A stretch of 64,000 nt of DNA from Chryseobacterium caseinilyticum (GTDB taxonomy: Bacteria; Bacteroidota; Bacteroidia; Flavobacteriales; Weeksellaceae): positions 868,001 to 932,000 of the forward strand of contig NZ_JACYFS010000001.1 of NCBI RefSeq assembly GCF_014837145.1, in the 5' to 3' direction. A program made the translations under genes and the position numbers. Positions 1 to 8,243 of the stretch are shown in pieces (position 1 is the first letter of the stretch; each line of letters begins with the position of its first letter). A model generated the notes under the pieces. That model searched no databases. It was given only the letters and a program-made list of their open reading frames with translations, and was not told the DNA's origin.

Positions 1-1
1 T

Positions 2-1258
2 AATGATGCCGGCACTATGAAACCAGTTGATAAAGATATTGATATCGCTTATTATCTGATCCATTCGATGACGTCAAACGCTGACTTCAGCAAAGCCGAA
101 AAGGTTTCTGCGAGAAATTTTTCAGATATAATTGCGAAAACGGATTGCAGACAGGTAATTTACCTCACCGGGATTGTAAATGAGCAGGCTTTATCAAAAC
201 ATTTGCAATCCAGAAAAGATGTTGAGAAGGAACTGAAATCTGAATCTTATGCTCTGACCGTTCTAAGGGCAGGAATAATTATAGGCTCTGGCTCAGCCTC
301 ATTTGAAATTATACGAGATCTGGTAGAAAAACTTCCCGTAATGATCGCACCGAAATGGTTAAAAACATTATGTCAGCCAATCGCTGTAAGAAATGTAATA
401 GAATTTCTGACTGCAGTCATCGCAAAGGAATATACATACAATAAACATTTTGACATTGCAGGACCGGATGTGCTGTCCTACAAGGAAATGCTGATGATTT
501 TTGCTGATGAAAGAAAGCTGAAAAGAACCATTATCTCTGTACCTGTGCTGAGTCCGAAAATATCGTCCTACTGGCTGTATTTTATCACATCAACATCCTA
601 TGTTCTGGCTAAAAACTTAGTTGACAGCATGAAAATTAATGTCGTTGCGGAAGAAAATGATCTTGCCGCGAAATTACATATCACACTTCTTTCCTATCGG
701 GAAAGTCTCAGATTAAGTTTTGACAAGATTGAACAGAACGACGTATTGTCTACGTGGTATGATTCATTCGGAAACTACAGATATTCCAAAAATGTCTGGA
801 ATTTTCTTGAAGTTCCGGTAATGGGCGTTTTTAAAGACCGTAAAGAAGCAGAAATCATAGATGAAGAAATGACTATGCAGAAAATTTTCGGAATCGGAGG
901 AAACAATGGATGGTATCATGCTGATTATTTGTGGACGATCAGAGGCCTCATCGATAAGATTTTTGGTGGTGTGGGCCTGAAGAGAGGAAGAAAGAATCGA
1001 TCTTCCGTTTCCGCAGGCGATTCTTTAGATTTTTGGCGCGTTCTGTACTCAAGCAAACAGGAGAAGCGCTTATTATTATTTGCAGAAATGAAACTCCCTG
1101 GAGAAGCTTGGCTTGATTTTCAGATTAAAGATGGAAAATTAATACAGGAAGCTACCTTTCGTCCGGTTGGTTTGCTGGGCAGATTATACTGGTATTCAGT
1201 ACTGCCGTTTCATGGCTATATCTTCAAAGGAATGATTGAAAAACTTATACATGGATAA
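2..1258 (+). CDS. NAD(P)-binding SDR-like protein with C-terminal DUF2867 (5' end outside window)
   Basis: The reading frame is open to the first base of the window, so the gene starts upstream. The first internal Met (base 17) is not the real start, because the glycine-rich nucleotide-binding N-terminus is missing. The first visible residues (DIAYYLIHSM) match the part of NmrA/YbjT-type SDR proteins that follows the Rossmann turn. The last ~150 residues, ending WYSVLPFHGYIFKGM, look like DUF2867, which is often fused to such proteins. The role is probably a soluble NAD(P)-dependent oxidoreductase or redox sensor; the substrate is unknown. The next small gene overlaps its 3' end by 8 bases. 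Confidence 0.8.
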   Translation, partial: NDAGTMKPVDKDIDIAYYLIHSMTSNADFSKAEKVSARNFSDIIAKTDCRQVIYLTGIVNEQALSKHLQSRKDVEKELKSESYALTVLRAGIIIGSGSASFEIIRDLVEKLPVMIAPKWLKTLCQPIAVRNVIEFLTAVIAKEYTYNKHFDIAGPDVLSYKEMLMIFADERKLKRTIISVPVLSPKISSYWLYFITSTSYVLAKNLVDSMKINVVAEENDLAAKLHITLLSYRESLRLSFDKIEQNDVLSTWYDSFGNYRYSKNVWNFLEVPVMGVFKDRKEAEIIDEEMTMQKIFGIGGNNGWYHADYLWTIRGLIDKIFGGVGLKRGRKNRSSVSAGDSLDFWRVLYSSKQEKRLLLFAEMKLPGEAWLDFQIKDGKLIQEATFRPVGLLGRLYWYSVLPFHGYIFKGMIEKLIHG

Positions 1259-1460
1259 AAATAAAATTTTTGTATCAATGATGATGACGCTCTCACCGAT
1301 ATCCTTTACAATTGCACTTTTATCCATAAAACCAGACTCTGTCTCTGATTATTTTTTAGTGTTTTCCCTCTGTAGCTTAACATGGTTTGTTTTACACTCA
1401 ATCATACTTTCTATTATGTTTTTACTGCACAGAAGAAGGTCCGCTTCGCAGGATACATGA
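1251..1460 (+). CDS. small two-helix membrane protein
   Basis: A 69-residue product starting at the ATG at 1251; a TTG at 1236 in the same frame is a less likely start. It overlaps the stop of the upstream gene by 8 bases, which suggests translational coupling. Two hydrophobic stretches (about residues 6-25 and 33-58) are followed by a positively charged tail (HRRRSASQ), so an inner-membrane hairpin with the C-terminus in the cytoplasm is predicted. DUF2867-type genes are sometimes followed by a tiny membrane protein of this kind. No function is recognised. Confidence 0.6.
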   Translation: MDKNKIFVSMMMTLSPISFTIALLSIKPDSVSDYFLVFSLCSLTWFVLHSIILSIMFLLHRRRSASQDT

Positions 1461-1519
1461 AAACTTTTAAATAAACCTTTATGTCTTTGCTTAACAATAA
1501 TTTTAAAATATAACCGGCT

Positions 1520-1993
1520 GTGAATATAATTTCATTTGATAAAGATGTTTCTCAGGAAGCAATTGCCGAAAATGTAGACAGCTTACGAATTGCTCAGCTT
1601 AATCTCGCAGATTTTAATAAAAGGATGAGTAAAGATTATGATCTTATATGTAAGTTCGCCAATGGGAATCCCCGATTTTTTCTAAAGCAGGAGCTGAGAT
1701 ATCCTGAAAATACAAATACGATTGCAAGTCAGATCAATTGGCTGCTGATGTGGAAAAAGGAACTTCATGACAGAGCCTACTTTAAAATATTTTTTAATGA
1801 TATTGAAAGAGAATTTGAAAAGATCAACCGATACAATAACCCTTACATTCAAAAAGATAATGTATATCAGAAAGTAGTCGAAAACTTTAAAAAGAAATAT
1901 ACAGATTATGCACCTTTGGGATTTTTAAGTGGGGATGATGAGATTTATATTAAAACTGAAATAGATAAAAAATTCCTGCAACGCATTAGCTAA
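1520..1993 (+). CDS. hypothetical protein, mostly helical
   Basis: A 157-residue frame beginning with GTG at 1520; no better in-frame start lies nearby. The product is charged, rich in Lys, Asn and aromatic residues, has no signal peptide or membrane segment, and looks mainly alpha-helical. Codon use resembles the surrounding genes, which supports it being real. I do not recognise the family. It stands alone, 59 bases after the small membrane protein and 345 bases before the next gene. Confidence 0.5.
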   Translation: MNIISFDKDVSQEAIAENVDSLRIAQLNLADFNKRMSKDYDLICKFANGNPRFFLKQELRYPENTNTIASQINWLLMWKKELHDRAYFKIFFNDIEREFEKINRYNNPYIQKDNVYQKVVENFKKKYTDYAPLGFLSGDDEIYIKTEIDKKFLQRIS

Positions 1994-2338
1994 AAATTAT
2001 TTTTTTTGTACCGCAGTTTTGGCTGTCTGATTGGCTCAATTGTTTGAATAAAGTTTTGTAATATAAATTTAAGCTTTAGTTTTTAATTGGAGCCGTGCTT
2101 TCTAGTGCAGCTTTTTCTATTGTTCTGAGATGCTCATATTCTGACAACCGTTTTAGAAAAAAATTGCAGGATTATCTGTGGCACATGAAGCCTGAAAAAC
2201 TCATTAGTATGTGAAAGTAACTATTGGCTCGAAATTAGTATGTGTACCGAAATCAGAAAAATAAAAGAAAGAATTATCTGATAATCTGAATATAATTCCG
2301 GCTATAATTACAAGGAATAAACGCCCATAATAACGACA
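1994..2338. other. intergenic stretch, no gene seen
   Basis: 345 bases with no convincing gene. There is a short direct repeat, ATTAGTATGTG, near 2203 and 2237. On the minus strand a short open stretch around 2085-2170 would read ...FLKRLSEYEHLRTIEK... and could be a decayed C-terminus, but nothing supports it as an active gene. The sequence just before 2339 should hold the promoter of the HTH pair; no clear TAnnTTTG box was picked out. Confidence 0.4.
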
Positions 2339-2758
2339 ATGACTTCTAACTTTAAAACAATCCACATAGGTACTTTTATTAAAAAAAGAGTTGATGAACT
2401 TAATTTGGATTCTGAACGGCTCTCAAAAATATTAAATACGTCAGAGGATGAGGTTGAAAAAATTTATTCTTCCATCAATATCCACGCTGAGCTTATGCTG
2501 AAACTGAGTAAATATCTTAAATATGATTTTTTCAGAATCTACTCCCAGCATTTGCTTTTGTATTCTCCATCCAGCAAAAGTGAGAAATCTTCAGCTTTAC
2601 CACAGTTTAAAAAAAATATTTACACCAAAGAAATCATTGACTATGTAGTTGAGCTGATTCAGACTGAACGTAAATCAATGCCTGAAATAGTTGAAGAATA
2701 CAGAATTCCAAAATCAACTCTTTTTAGATGGATGACGAAATACAAAAAAGAAAACTAA
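2339..2758 (+). CDS. helix-turn-helix protein, Cro/XRE-like N-terminus plus IS3 OrfA-like C-terminus
   Basis: A 139-residue cytoplasmic protein with two DNA-binding-like parts. Residues 8-70 look like a Cro/XRE-type helical repressor domain (HIGTFIKKRVDELNLDSERL...). Residues 98-136 (EIIDYVVELIQTERKSMPEI...STLFRWMTKYKK) look like the helix-turn-helix of IS3-family OrfA or psq proteins. There is no catalytic integrase partner and no terminal inverted repeat, so it is more likely a domesticated regulator than an active element. It is followed after 7 bases by a second small HTH gene. The target is unknown. Confidence 0.65.
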   Translation: MTSNFKTIHIGTFIKKRVDELNLDSERLSKILNTSEDEVEKIYSSINIHAELMLKLSKYLKYDFFRIYSQHLLLYSPSSKSEKSSALPQFKKNIYTKEIIDYVVELIQTERKSMPEIVEEYRIPKSTLFRWMTKYKKEN

Positions 2759-2765
2759 GAAAAAA

Positions 2766-3089
2766 ATGATTCCTGATTATAAAAAAATATACTCTGATCT
2801 TATAGAAGAAAAATATCCGGAAAAAATGAACGAGTGCATTAAGATATTGAAAAAAAACAATTTCGATGTACTGGATGTCATATCTATCCACAATATATTA
2901 TCTGAAGGTTCCAAAAAAGATGTAGAAATTTTCAACCAGTATCACAGGGCATACGATGAAAAGACTGTTAAGTTTTATTTACAGTATCAGGTTGATCATA
3001 AGCTTAGTAATAATCAATTGTCAAAACATTTTAAGATCACAAGGAACAGCATTGCAAGGTGGAAAAAACAATTTCCGGAATATGAATAA
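2766..3089 (+). CDS. small helix-turn-helix protein (OrfA-like)
   Basis: A 107-residue product starting 7 bases after the preceding HTH gene, so the two are probably co-transcribed. The C-terminal half (VKFYLQYQVDHKLSNNQLSK...RNSIARWKKQFPEYE) has the spacing and the RWKK ending of a transposase-type HTH (Psq/IS3 OrfA). The N-terminal 60 residues are helical and unrecognised. From memory, pairs like this recur in Chryseobacterium genomes. It may act with its neighbour as a two-subunit regulator; that is inference. Confidence 0.6.
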   Translation: MIPDYKKIYSDLIEEKYPEKMNECIKILKKNNFDVLDVISIHNILSEGSKKDVEIFNQYHRAYDEKTVKFYLQYQVDHKLSNNQLSKHFKITRNSIARWKKQFPEYE

Positions 3090-3361
3090 CTTCTTCAAAA
3101 GCGATAATAATAAAATGGTCCCGTCATAAGCTTAAGGAAAATATTATTTGAAGGACTCATGTAACAGTTAAAGAATAATCATGTTCATTTAAAGTTTTCT
3201 ATTTTAAAAACTTTAAAACCTGACTTTATTTTGCTAATCAGAAACAAGAAAACATCTCATAAAAGTTTAATATGGCATTTTCTTTTGGAATTGTTCTGCA
3301 TACAAACACACAGTAATATCTATCGCTTAAAATTTATCCGAAACCAAAGCATCAGAATACT

Positions 3362-4756
3362 TCAGCTTTTAAACTTTAATTTTTTAATTAAATTAATAGC
3401 TCTTTCCCATTTCGAGAAGATCTTTATAGGTTTTGGATAGTCCGGAATATCAAACTCCCAGGGAATCAATACTTCAATATCGTTGCTTTCTTTTAATTCA
3501 GGAATCCATTCTCTTATAAAATCCTGAGCTTTATACTTATTAGATTGATGTATGGGATTCGTATAGTAGATCTCAAAAGCCTGCATATGCCAGTTCATCC
3601 AGTTCGAACTGGCATCGTAATCAATCAGTTTACTTTCAAAATACGCAGATCCCCATGTCCAATCAATATTCAAATCGTGCACGAAGTAACTGGCACAGTT
3701 TACACGACCGCGATTGCTCATGTATCCGGTTTCATTGAGCTGCCTCATGTGCGCATCTACAAACGGAATTCCCGTCTTTCCGTCACACCATTTTTTGAAA
3801 TTGTCCTGATTATTTTCGAAGGGAATTTCTTTATTTTTATATCCTTTCGTTTTGAAAATCTTATCACCGAATTTCATCCCTTTGAAAGTAAAATAATCCC
3901 GCCACACCAACTCAAAAACGAGCCACCAAGTGCTTTGGTTTTTCTTTATTTTCTCTTCATATTTTTTTACAACATCAAAAATCTCCCTTGGAGAGATACA
4001 GCCTAAAGCCAGGTATGGTGAGAATTTTGAGCTGTAATCTAATCCCTGTGAACGGTTTCTCGTCCATCGGTATGCTGTTAAAAGTTCAGATTTAAAAGTG
4101 TAGTATTGAAGTCTTTTTAATGCTTTTGTCTCTCCGCCTTCTAAAAGAGGTTTTGCGGCATCATATTCTTTTTTTGTAAAATCAAACTTTTTATAAGATG
4201 GAAATTTTGTGCTCTTCACCTTTTCGACACTCTTCAGTTTTTTCGGCACTTTAAGAATTTTTCTTGGCTCAGACTCCTTCCCTGCAGGAATTCTATATGC
4301 TTTACTGGATAAAGGAATTTTTGATATAGAAAAAGGAATGTCGTCCTTATGATAAAGCGTTTTCCCCCAGTAAAAATGAAAATTTATTGCAGGAAGACTG
4401 TTTTGAACCGTCGTAATCAGATGGAGTTCCTCGCTTGCATATTCTTCTTCAGCATAAATATCTGTAATGTTGTATTTCTCTGCCAATTGGGGCAAAAACT
4501 GCACAGCAGAATCTGATGATATCAACAAATGACCGCCCAATTTTTCCAAATGATTCTGCAGATCAACGACAGATTGTTCCATAAATTTAAACCTGTTGAC
4601 ATCGCATTTCCTGAAACCCAAATGAAGTTTTTTGAAATTGCTTTTTTCGATTGCGTAGCAGAAGATAAGTTCATCACATTCCTTAGCTGCAATTGTCAGT
4701 GCTTCATTATCATGAACCCTTAAATCATTTTTAAACCAAACCAGTCCTCTTTTCAT
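3362..4756 (-). CDS. DASH-family cryptochrome / photolyase
   Basis: A 464-residue flavoprotein, the usual length for this family. The N-terminal photolyase alpha/beta domain (GLVWFKNDLRVHDNEAL, residues 4-20, to about 135) is followed by the FAD-binding helical domain. Family hallmarks include TAYRWTRNRSQGLDYSSKFSPYLALGCISP (two parts, residues about 228-257), WWLVFELVWRDYF, the NRGRVNCASYF stretch and the DYDASSNWMNWHMQA loop. DASH proteins bind FAD and MTHF and repair cyclobutane pyrimidine dimers, mainly in single-stranded DNA, using blue light. It lies about 500 bases from a LOV-domain kinase gene on the opposite strand. Confidence 0.93.
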   Translation of the reverse strand: MKRGLVWFKNDLRVHDNEALTIAAKECDELIFCYAIEKSNFKKLHLGFRKCDVNRFKFMEQSVVDLQNHLEKLGGHLLISSDSAVQFLPQLAEKYNITDIYAEEEYASEELHLITTVQNSLPAINFHFYWGKTLYHKDDIPFSISKIPLSSKAYRIPAGKESEPRKILKVPKKLKSVEKVKSTKFPSYKKFDFTKKEYDAAKPLLEGGETKALKRLQYYTFKSELLTAYRWTRNRSQGLDYSSKFSPYLALGCISPREIFDVVKKYEEKIKKNQSTWWLVFELVWRDYFTFKGMKFGDKIFKTKGYKNKEIPFENNQDNFKKWCDGKTGIPFVDAHMRQLNETGYMSNRGRVNCASYFVHDLNIDWTWGSAYFESKLIDYDASSNWMNWHMQAFEIYYTNPIHQSNKYKAQDFIREWIPELKESNDIEVLIPWEFDIPDYPKPIKIFSKWERAINLIKKLKFKS

Positions 4757-4859
4757 AGCAGTTTTTTTTTAATGATAACAAATTCAAAGCCTCTTATCAC
4801 CCATCATCAACTTTTGTACAGTATTTGATAAGTGAGCTATAACCAAATACATTAATATT

Positions 4860-5081
4860 ATGCAGTTTATAGATTTTACAAAAGAACATTTCAGTCACAA
4901 TGAAAATGCAGATAATTATTATATTCAAATTTCCAAAGATGAAATTGGATATGGTGATATCGAAGTCCTTGAAAAACAGGACGACGAAACATATACAAAG
5001 GCAGAATATGAAGTTATTGACGAACTGACTACAGTCACAATAACAATGAAAAAATCTGCAGCGATACGTGTAAATTTTTAA
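4860..5081 (+). CDS. small acidic hypothetical protein
   Basis: A 73-residue product from an ATG at 4860, placed divergently from the DASH gene and ahead of the LOV kinase. It is rich in Asp, Glu and Tyr, has no signal peptide or membrane segment, and its alternating hydrophobic pattern (YYIQISKDEIGYGDIEV, TTVTITMKK) suggests a small beta-sheet fold. No family is recognised. Codon use matches the neighbours, which favours a real gene. Its position between two light-related genes is suggestive only. Confidence 0.5.
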   Translation: MQFIDFTKEHFSHNENADNYYIQISKDEIGYGDIEVLEKQDDETYTKAEYEVIDELTTVTITMKKSAAIRVNF

Positions 5082-5282
5082 GTCTAATCATTGATTTTTT
5101 TAAAGTCTTATGATTTTAAATAATAATCTTAATTTAGAAGATCATCTATTTTTAGTCTTTTCCTGAAAGATTAAAGCAAAACAACTATCAAAAAGAATAA
5201 GGCAGACTTTTTGTTTTAAAGGTGAAAAGGAAGAATTATTATTCTTTGATAAAATAGAATTACTCACTAAAAAAGTTAAACA

Positions 5283-6812
5283 TTGAGTTCAGATTTTAAA
5301 AATAACCCACTAAATGACCCGCTGAGCAATAACATTTATCTCCAGGCGTTAAATTCTGCCAAATCAGGAATTATTATTACTGACAACAGACAGCAAGATA
5401 ACCCTATCATATATTGTAACAGGGCATTTGAAGAAATTTCAGGGTATAGCCACAATGAAATTATAGGTCACAACTGCCGTTTCCTACAGTCTCAGGATCG
5501 CGGTCAGGAAGAACGACAAATAATTAAAAAAGCTATAAAAGAAGGTGAAGAATGTAAGGTCGAGATAAGAAACTACCGGAAAAACGGAAGCTTGTTTTGG
5601 AATGAACTTATCATTTCACCAGTAAAAGATGACGAAGATAATGTAACTCATTTCATAGGCGTTCAAAATGATATTACACTCCGCAAAAAGGCAGAGAACG
5701 AATTACGGGAGGAGAAATCCTCTGTAGAAAAAAAGATTCTTGAACGTACAAAAGAGTTACAAGAAAATCATGCATTTCTTTCAAGCATCATTGAAACAGT
5801 GCGTGAGAGTCTTTTGGTACTTGATGTCGATTACAGAGTTTTGAGTGCTAACAGTCATTTTTTAACGTCCTTTAAAGTAACTCAGGAAGAGACTGTTGGG
5901 AAAATCTTATTTGAACTTGGAAATCATCAATGGGATATCATGTTACTGAAACAGCTGCTGACGAAAATTCTTCCAACAAATAATCCGGTTATAGATTTTG
6001 AGGTAGAGCATGACTTCCCCTACATCGGGAAGAAAATTATGCTTCTGAACGCTTACAGGATTGAGTTTGAGGGCCAATATAAAGACCGTATCCTGCTTGC
6101 AATAGAAGATATAACAGAGAAAAAAGAAATCGATAGAAGAAAGGACGACTTTCTGTCAATTGCCAGCCATGAACTCAAAACTCCCTTAACAACAATCAAG
6201 GGATTTACACAACTTCTAGAGCGTATGATTCCGGAAGGATCTTCTGAAAAATTTATTACCACATTACAGAAAGTTTCTCTCAACGTAGACAGATTAAACA
6301 ATCTGATTTCTGAACTTTTAGACACCTCGAAGATTCAGTCCGGAAATATAGAAATTCACAAAGAACCTTTTAAAATAGACAAAATTATTCACGAAGCGGT
6401 TGATAATCTTGCACTGGCAAGTCCTTCTCACAATATAAGTGTAAATAGTGACACAAATGCTACAATACTGGGTGATGAATTACAAATAACTCAGGTGCTC
6501 AATAACTTGGTATCAAATGCTATAAAATACTCGCCCGGATCATCACAAATTGACGTTTATTGCAATCGTGTAGGAAACTTCATCAGAATTTCTGTAACTG
6601 ATTACGGAATGGGAATCAGCCAACAAGATCAAAAAAAAATATTTGAACGTTTTTTTAGAGTTCGGGACATACAAAAGAAGTTTCCCGGTATGGGTATTGG
6701 ACTGTACATTTGCCAGGAAATTATTCAAAATCATGAAGGTACGCTTTGGGTAGAAAGTGAGATAGGTAATGGATCCACTTTTAATTTTACCCTTCCTATT
6801 CAAAAAATATAA
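5283..6812 (+). CDS. LOV-domain blue-light sensor histidine kinase
   Basis: A 509-residue soluble kinase starting at TTG 5283; the frame is closed by a TAA just upstream and no suitable ATG follows. Residues 20-135 are a full LOV domain: GHNCRFLQ with the photoactive Cys at 65, the FMN-contacting Asn at 97 and 107 (NYRKNG..FWNEL) and Gln 128 (FIGVQNDIT). A coiled linker leads to a second PAS domain (about 165-280). The HisKA box has phospho-acceptor His 296 (ASHELKTPL); the ATPase domain has the N box (NNLVSNAIKYS), DYGMGIS and GMGIGLYI. No membrane segment. The response regulator starts 3 bases later, so the two are co-expressed. The LOV assignment rests on visible residues; the physiological output is unknown. 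Confidence 0.9.
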   Translation: MSSDFKNNPLNDPLSNNIYLQALNSAKSGIIITDNRQQDNPIIYCNRAFEEISGYSHNEIIGHNCRFLQSQDRGQEERQIIKKAIKEGEECKVEIRNYRKNGSLFWNELIISPVKDDEDNVTHFIGVQNDITLRKKAENELREEKSSVEKKILERTKELQENHAFLSSIIETVRESLLVLDVDYRVLSANSHFLTSFKVTQEETVGKILFELGNHQWDIMLLKQLLTKILPTNNPVIDFEVEHDFPYIGKKIMLLNAYRIEFEGQYKDRILLAIEDITEKKEIDRRKDDFLSIASHELKTPLTTIKGFTQLLERMIPEGSSEKFITTLQKVSLNVDRLNNLISELLDTSKIQSGNIEIHKEPFKIDKIIHEAVDNLALASPSHNISVNSDTNATILGDELQITQVLNNLVSNAIKYSPGSSQIDVYCNRVGNFIRISVTDYGMGISQQDQKKIFERFFRVRDIQKKFPGMGIGLYICQEIIQNHEGTLWVESEIGNGSTFNFTLPIQKI

Positions 6813-6815
6813 TTT

Positions 6816-7184
6816 ATGAATGCCAAGAAAATTTTGATTTGTGACGATGATCAAGGAATTCTGGATGTTCTGGAAATGACGCTTGAACTGGAAGGATTTA
6901 TGGTCAATACTGAAATTAACAGCACAAATCTTTTAAAGGTTATTGAAAATATAAAACCTGATCTCCTTCTGATGGATCTCTGGATGCCGGTTCTTTCAGG
7001 GGATCAGTTATTAAACATAATCAGGTTATCCGATAATATCAAGAATCTTCCGGTTATTATTTTTTCGGCGAGCGTGGATGGAAATCAAATTGCAACTGCA
7101 GCCGGAGCAGACGGGTTTATCTCTAAGCCTTTTGATCTCGATCATCTCATCACAAAGGTGCAAGATGTATTAGCCAGTAAATAA
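6816..7184 (+). CDS. single-domain response regulator (CheY-like)
   Basis: A 122-residue receiver domain with no output domain. The acidic pocket is Asp 11/12 (LICDDDQ), the phospho-acceptor is Asp 54 (LLLMDLWMP), and the conserved Lys is 104 (FISKPFD). It begins 3 bases after the LOV kinase, so it is the probable phosphorylation partner. With no DNA-binding domain it must act through protein contacts or pass phosphate onward. It is the last gene of this two-gene unit. Confidence 0.88.
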   Translation: MNAKKILICDDDQGILDVLEMTLELEGFMVNTEINSTNLLKVIENIKPDLLLMDLWMPVLSGDQLLNIIRLSDNIKNLPVIIFSASVDGNQIATAAGADGFISKPFDLDHLITKVQDVLASK

Positions 7185-7347
7185 GATGAATGATTTTTAA
7201 TGTTTATATACTTTGTCATCAATGTCAAATTCAAATTCCTGAACGAAGTCCATGATATGTCTGTGTTAATGATCAAGTATAATATTAACTTAAGAAATAA
7301 TTTGAATACCACTGATATAAATTACTTTCAAAGTTACATTCAGATTA

Positions 7348-7557
7348 CTATTCCATAACTTCTCCAGCACCTTTACACCGATTGCAGACATTATAAAAAG
7401 TTCTGCCCACAGAAGTCGTTGTAGTTGGATTTGTTAGGTTAATTCTACCCTGCCCAAACTCGCTCATTGTGTAGGTTCCTGCCGTTGTATAAGAGTAACT
7501 GGATTTGCTGCTGGTAATGCCTTTGCCATCACAAACCGGACATTTTACATGTTTCAC
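7348..7557 (-). CDS. small Cys-pair protein resembling a DnaJ zinc-finger half-repeat
   Basis: A 69-residue product with CPVCDGKG near the N-terminus and CNRCKGAGEV at the C-terminus. The CxxCxGxG pattern is that of the DnaJ cysteine-rich repeats, so one zinc ion held by four Cys is predicted. The middle is Ser/Thr-rich. It starts at a GTG that overlaps the stop of the MORN gene (GTGA), so it is translationally coupled as the last gene of the seven-gene operon. Unlike its operon mates it has no signal peptide. The function is unknown. Confidence 0.7.
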   Translation of the reverse strand: MKHVKCPVCDGKGITSSKSSYSYTTAGTYTMSEFGQGRINLTNPTTTTSVGRTFYNVCNRCKGAGEVME

Positions 7558-8243
7558 ATTGGCGGCTTTTGCTGAGCCTCCAGTTGAGCTTCGACTGCTG
7601 GATTGTGGACTTCCGTAATTGTATTATCCTTCATTTTGACGGTTGCATCTGTGTCGTGATGAGTGTACAAACCTGTTTTTGGAGTTCCGTCCGGATTGAA
7701 TGTGCCGACGAAATCCACTTCTTCGGGATGGTAAGAAAATTTACCTTTATAAATAACATTTTCTTTAGTTTCACCTTCAAAAACGTTGCCTCCAGCAAAA
7801 TAAAATGTGCCATTACCGTGAATCATGCCGCCCTGAAAATCACCGACATATCGGTTACCACTTGGAAAATGAATTTCGCCGATTCCGTTTTTGCAGTCGC
7901 CTTTTTTACAGCCTTCCACCGGAACGCCACCCACGTAATTCGGTAAAGATTTTCTGACAAGATTTCCAAAGCTGTATTCTACATTTTCTGTCTTTCCATT
8001 TTTACGGGTCAATATGCCTTTTCCATGTTCTGAACCATCGGCAAATTCTCCAGTATATTTGTCTCCACCGTAGTCTATCACGCCATTTCCGTGAGGTTTT
8101 CCGTTTTTAAAACTGCCTTCATAAACCGCATATCCCAAATCTGATTTTCCGATGCCGTCTTTGCAGTTTCCACTTAAGCATTGTGCTGAAACAAAATCAA
8201 CTGTGATACTTATAAGTAAAAGAAAAAATATCAGCTTTTTCAT
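7554..8243 (-). CDS. exported MORN-repeat protein
   Basis: About 229 residues from the ATG at 8243; a GTG one codon earlier is possible. A signal peptide (MKKLIFFLLLISITVDFVSAQ) is followed by MORN-type repeats such as YEGSFKNGKPHGNG, YTGEFADGSEHGKG and YVGDFQGGMIHGNG. Two short CxxG(N/D)CKxGIG segments (QCLSGNCKDGIG, GCKKGDCKNGIG) precede the repeat blocks. MORN repeats form elongated beta-hairpin stacks that mediate protein or lipid contacts. The start overlaps the stop of the upstream gene and the stop overlaps the next start, so it is embedded in the operon. Its partner is unknown. Confidence 0.82.
   Translation of the reverse strand: MKKLIFFLLLISITVDFVSAQCLSGNCKDGIGKSDLGYAVYEGSFKNGKPHGNGVIDYGGDKYTGEFADGSEHGKGILTRKNGKTENVEYSFGNLVRKSLPNYVGGVPVEGCKKGDCKNGIGEIHFPSGNRYVGDFQGGMIHGNGTFYFAGGNVFEGETKENVIYKGKFSYHPEEVDFVGTFNPDGTPKTGLYTHHDTDATVKMKDNTITEVHNPAVEAQLEAQQKPPM

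Noticed and set aside
2085..2170. Minus-strand short open stretch (FLKRLSEYEHLRTIEK...)
   Set aside because: Too short, closed by a stop just upstream and no family match; may be a relic but cannot be supported.
3231..3440. Plus-strand 69-codon frame overlapping the end of the DASH gene
   Set aside because: Hydrophobic/Leu-rich shadow of the 3' end of the cryptochrome gene and of the flanking AT-rich DNA; no start signal or family.
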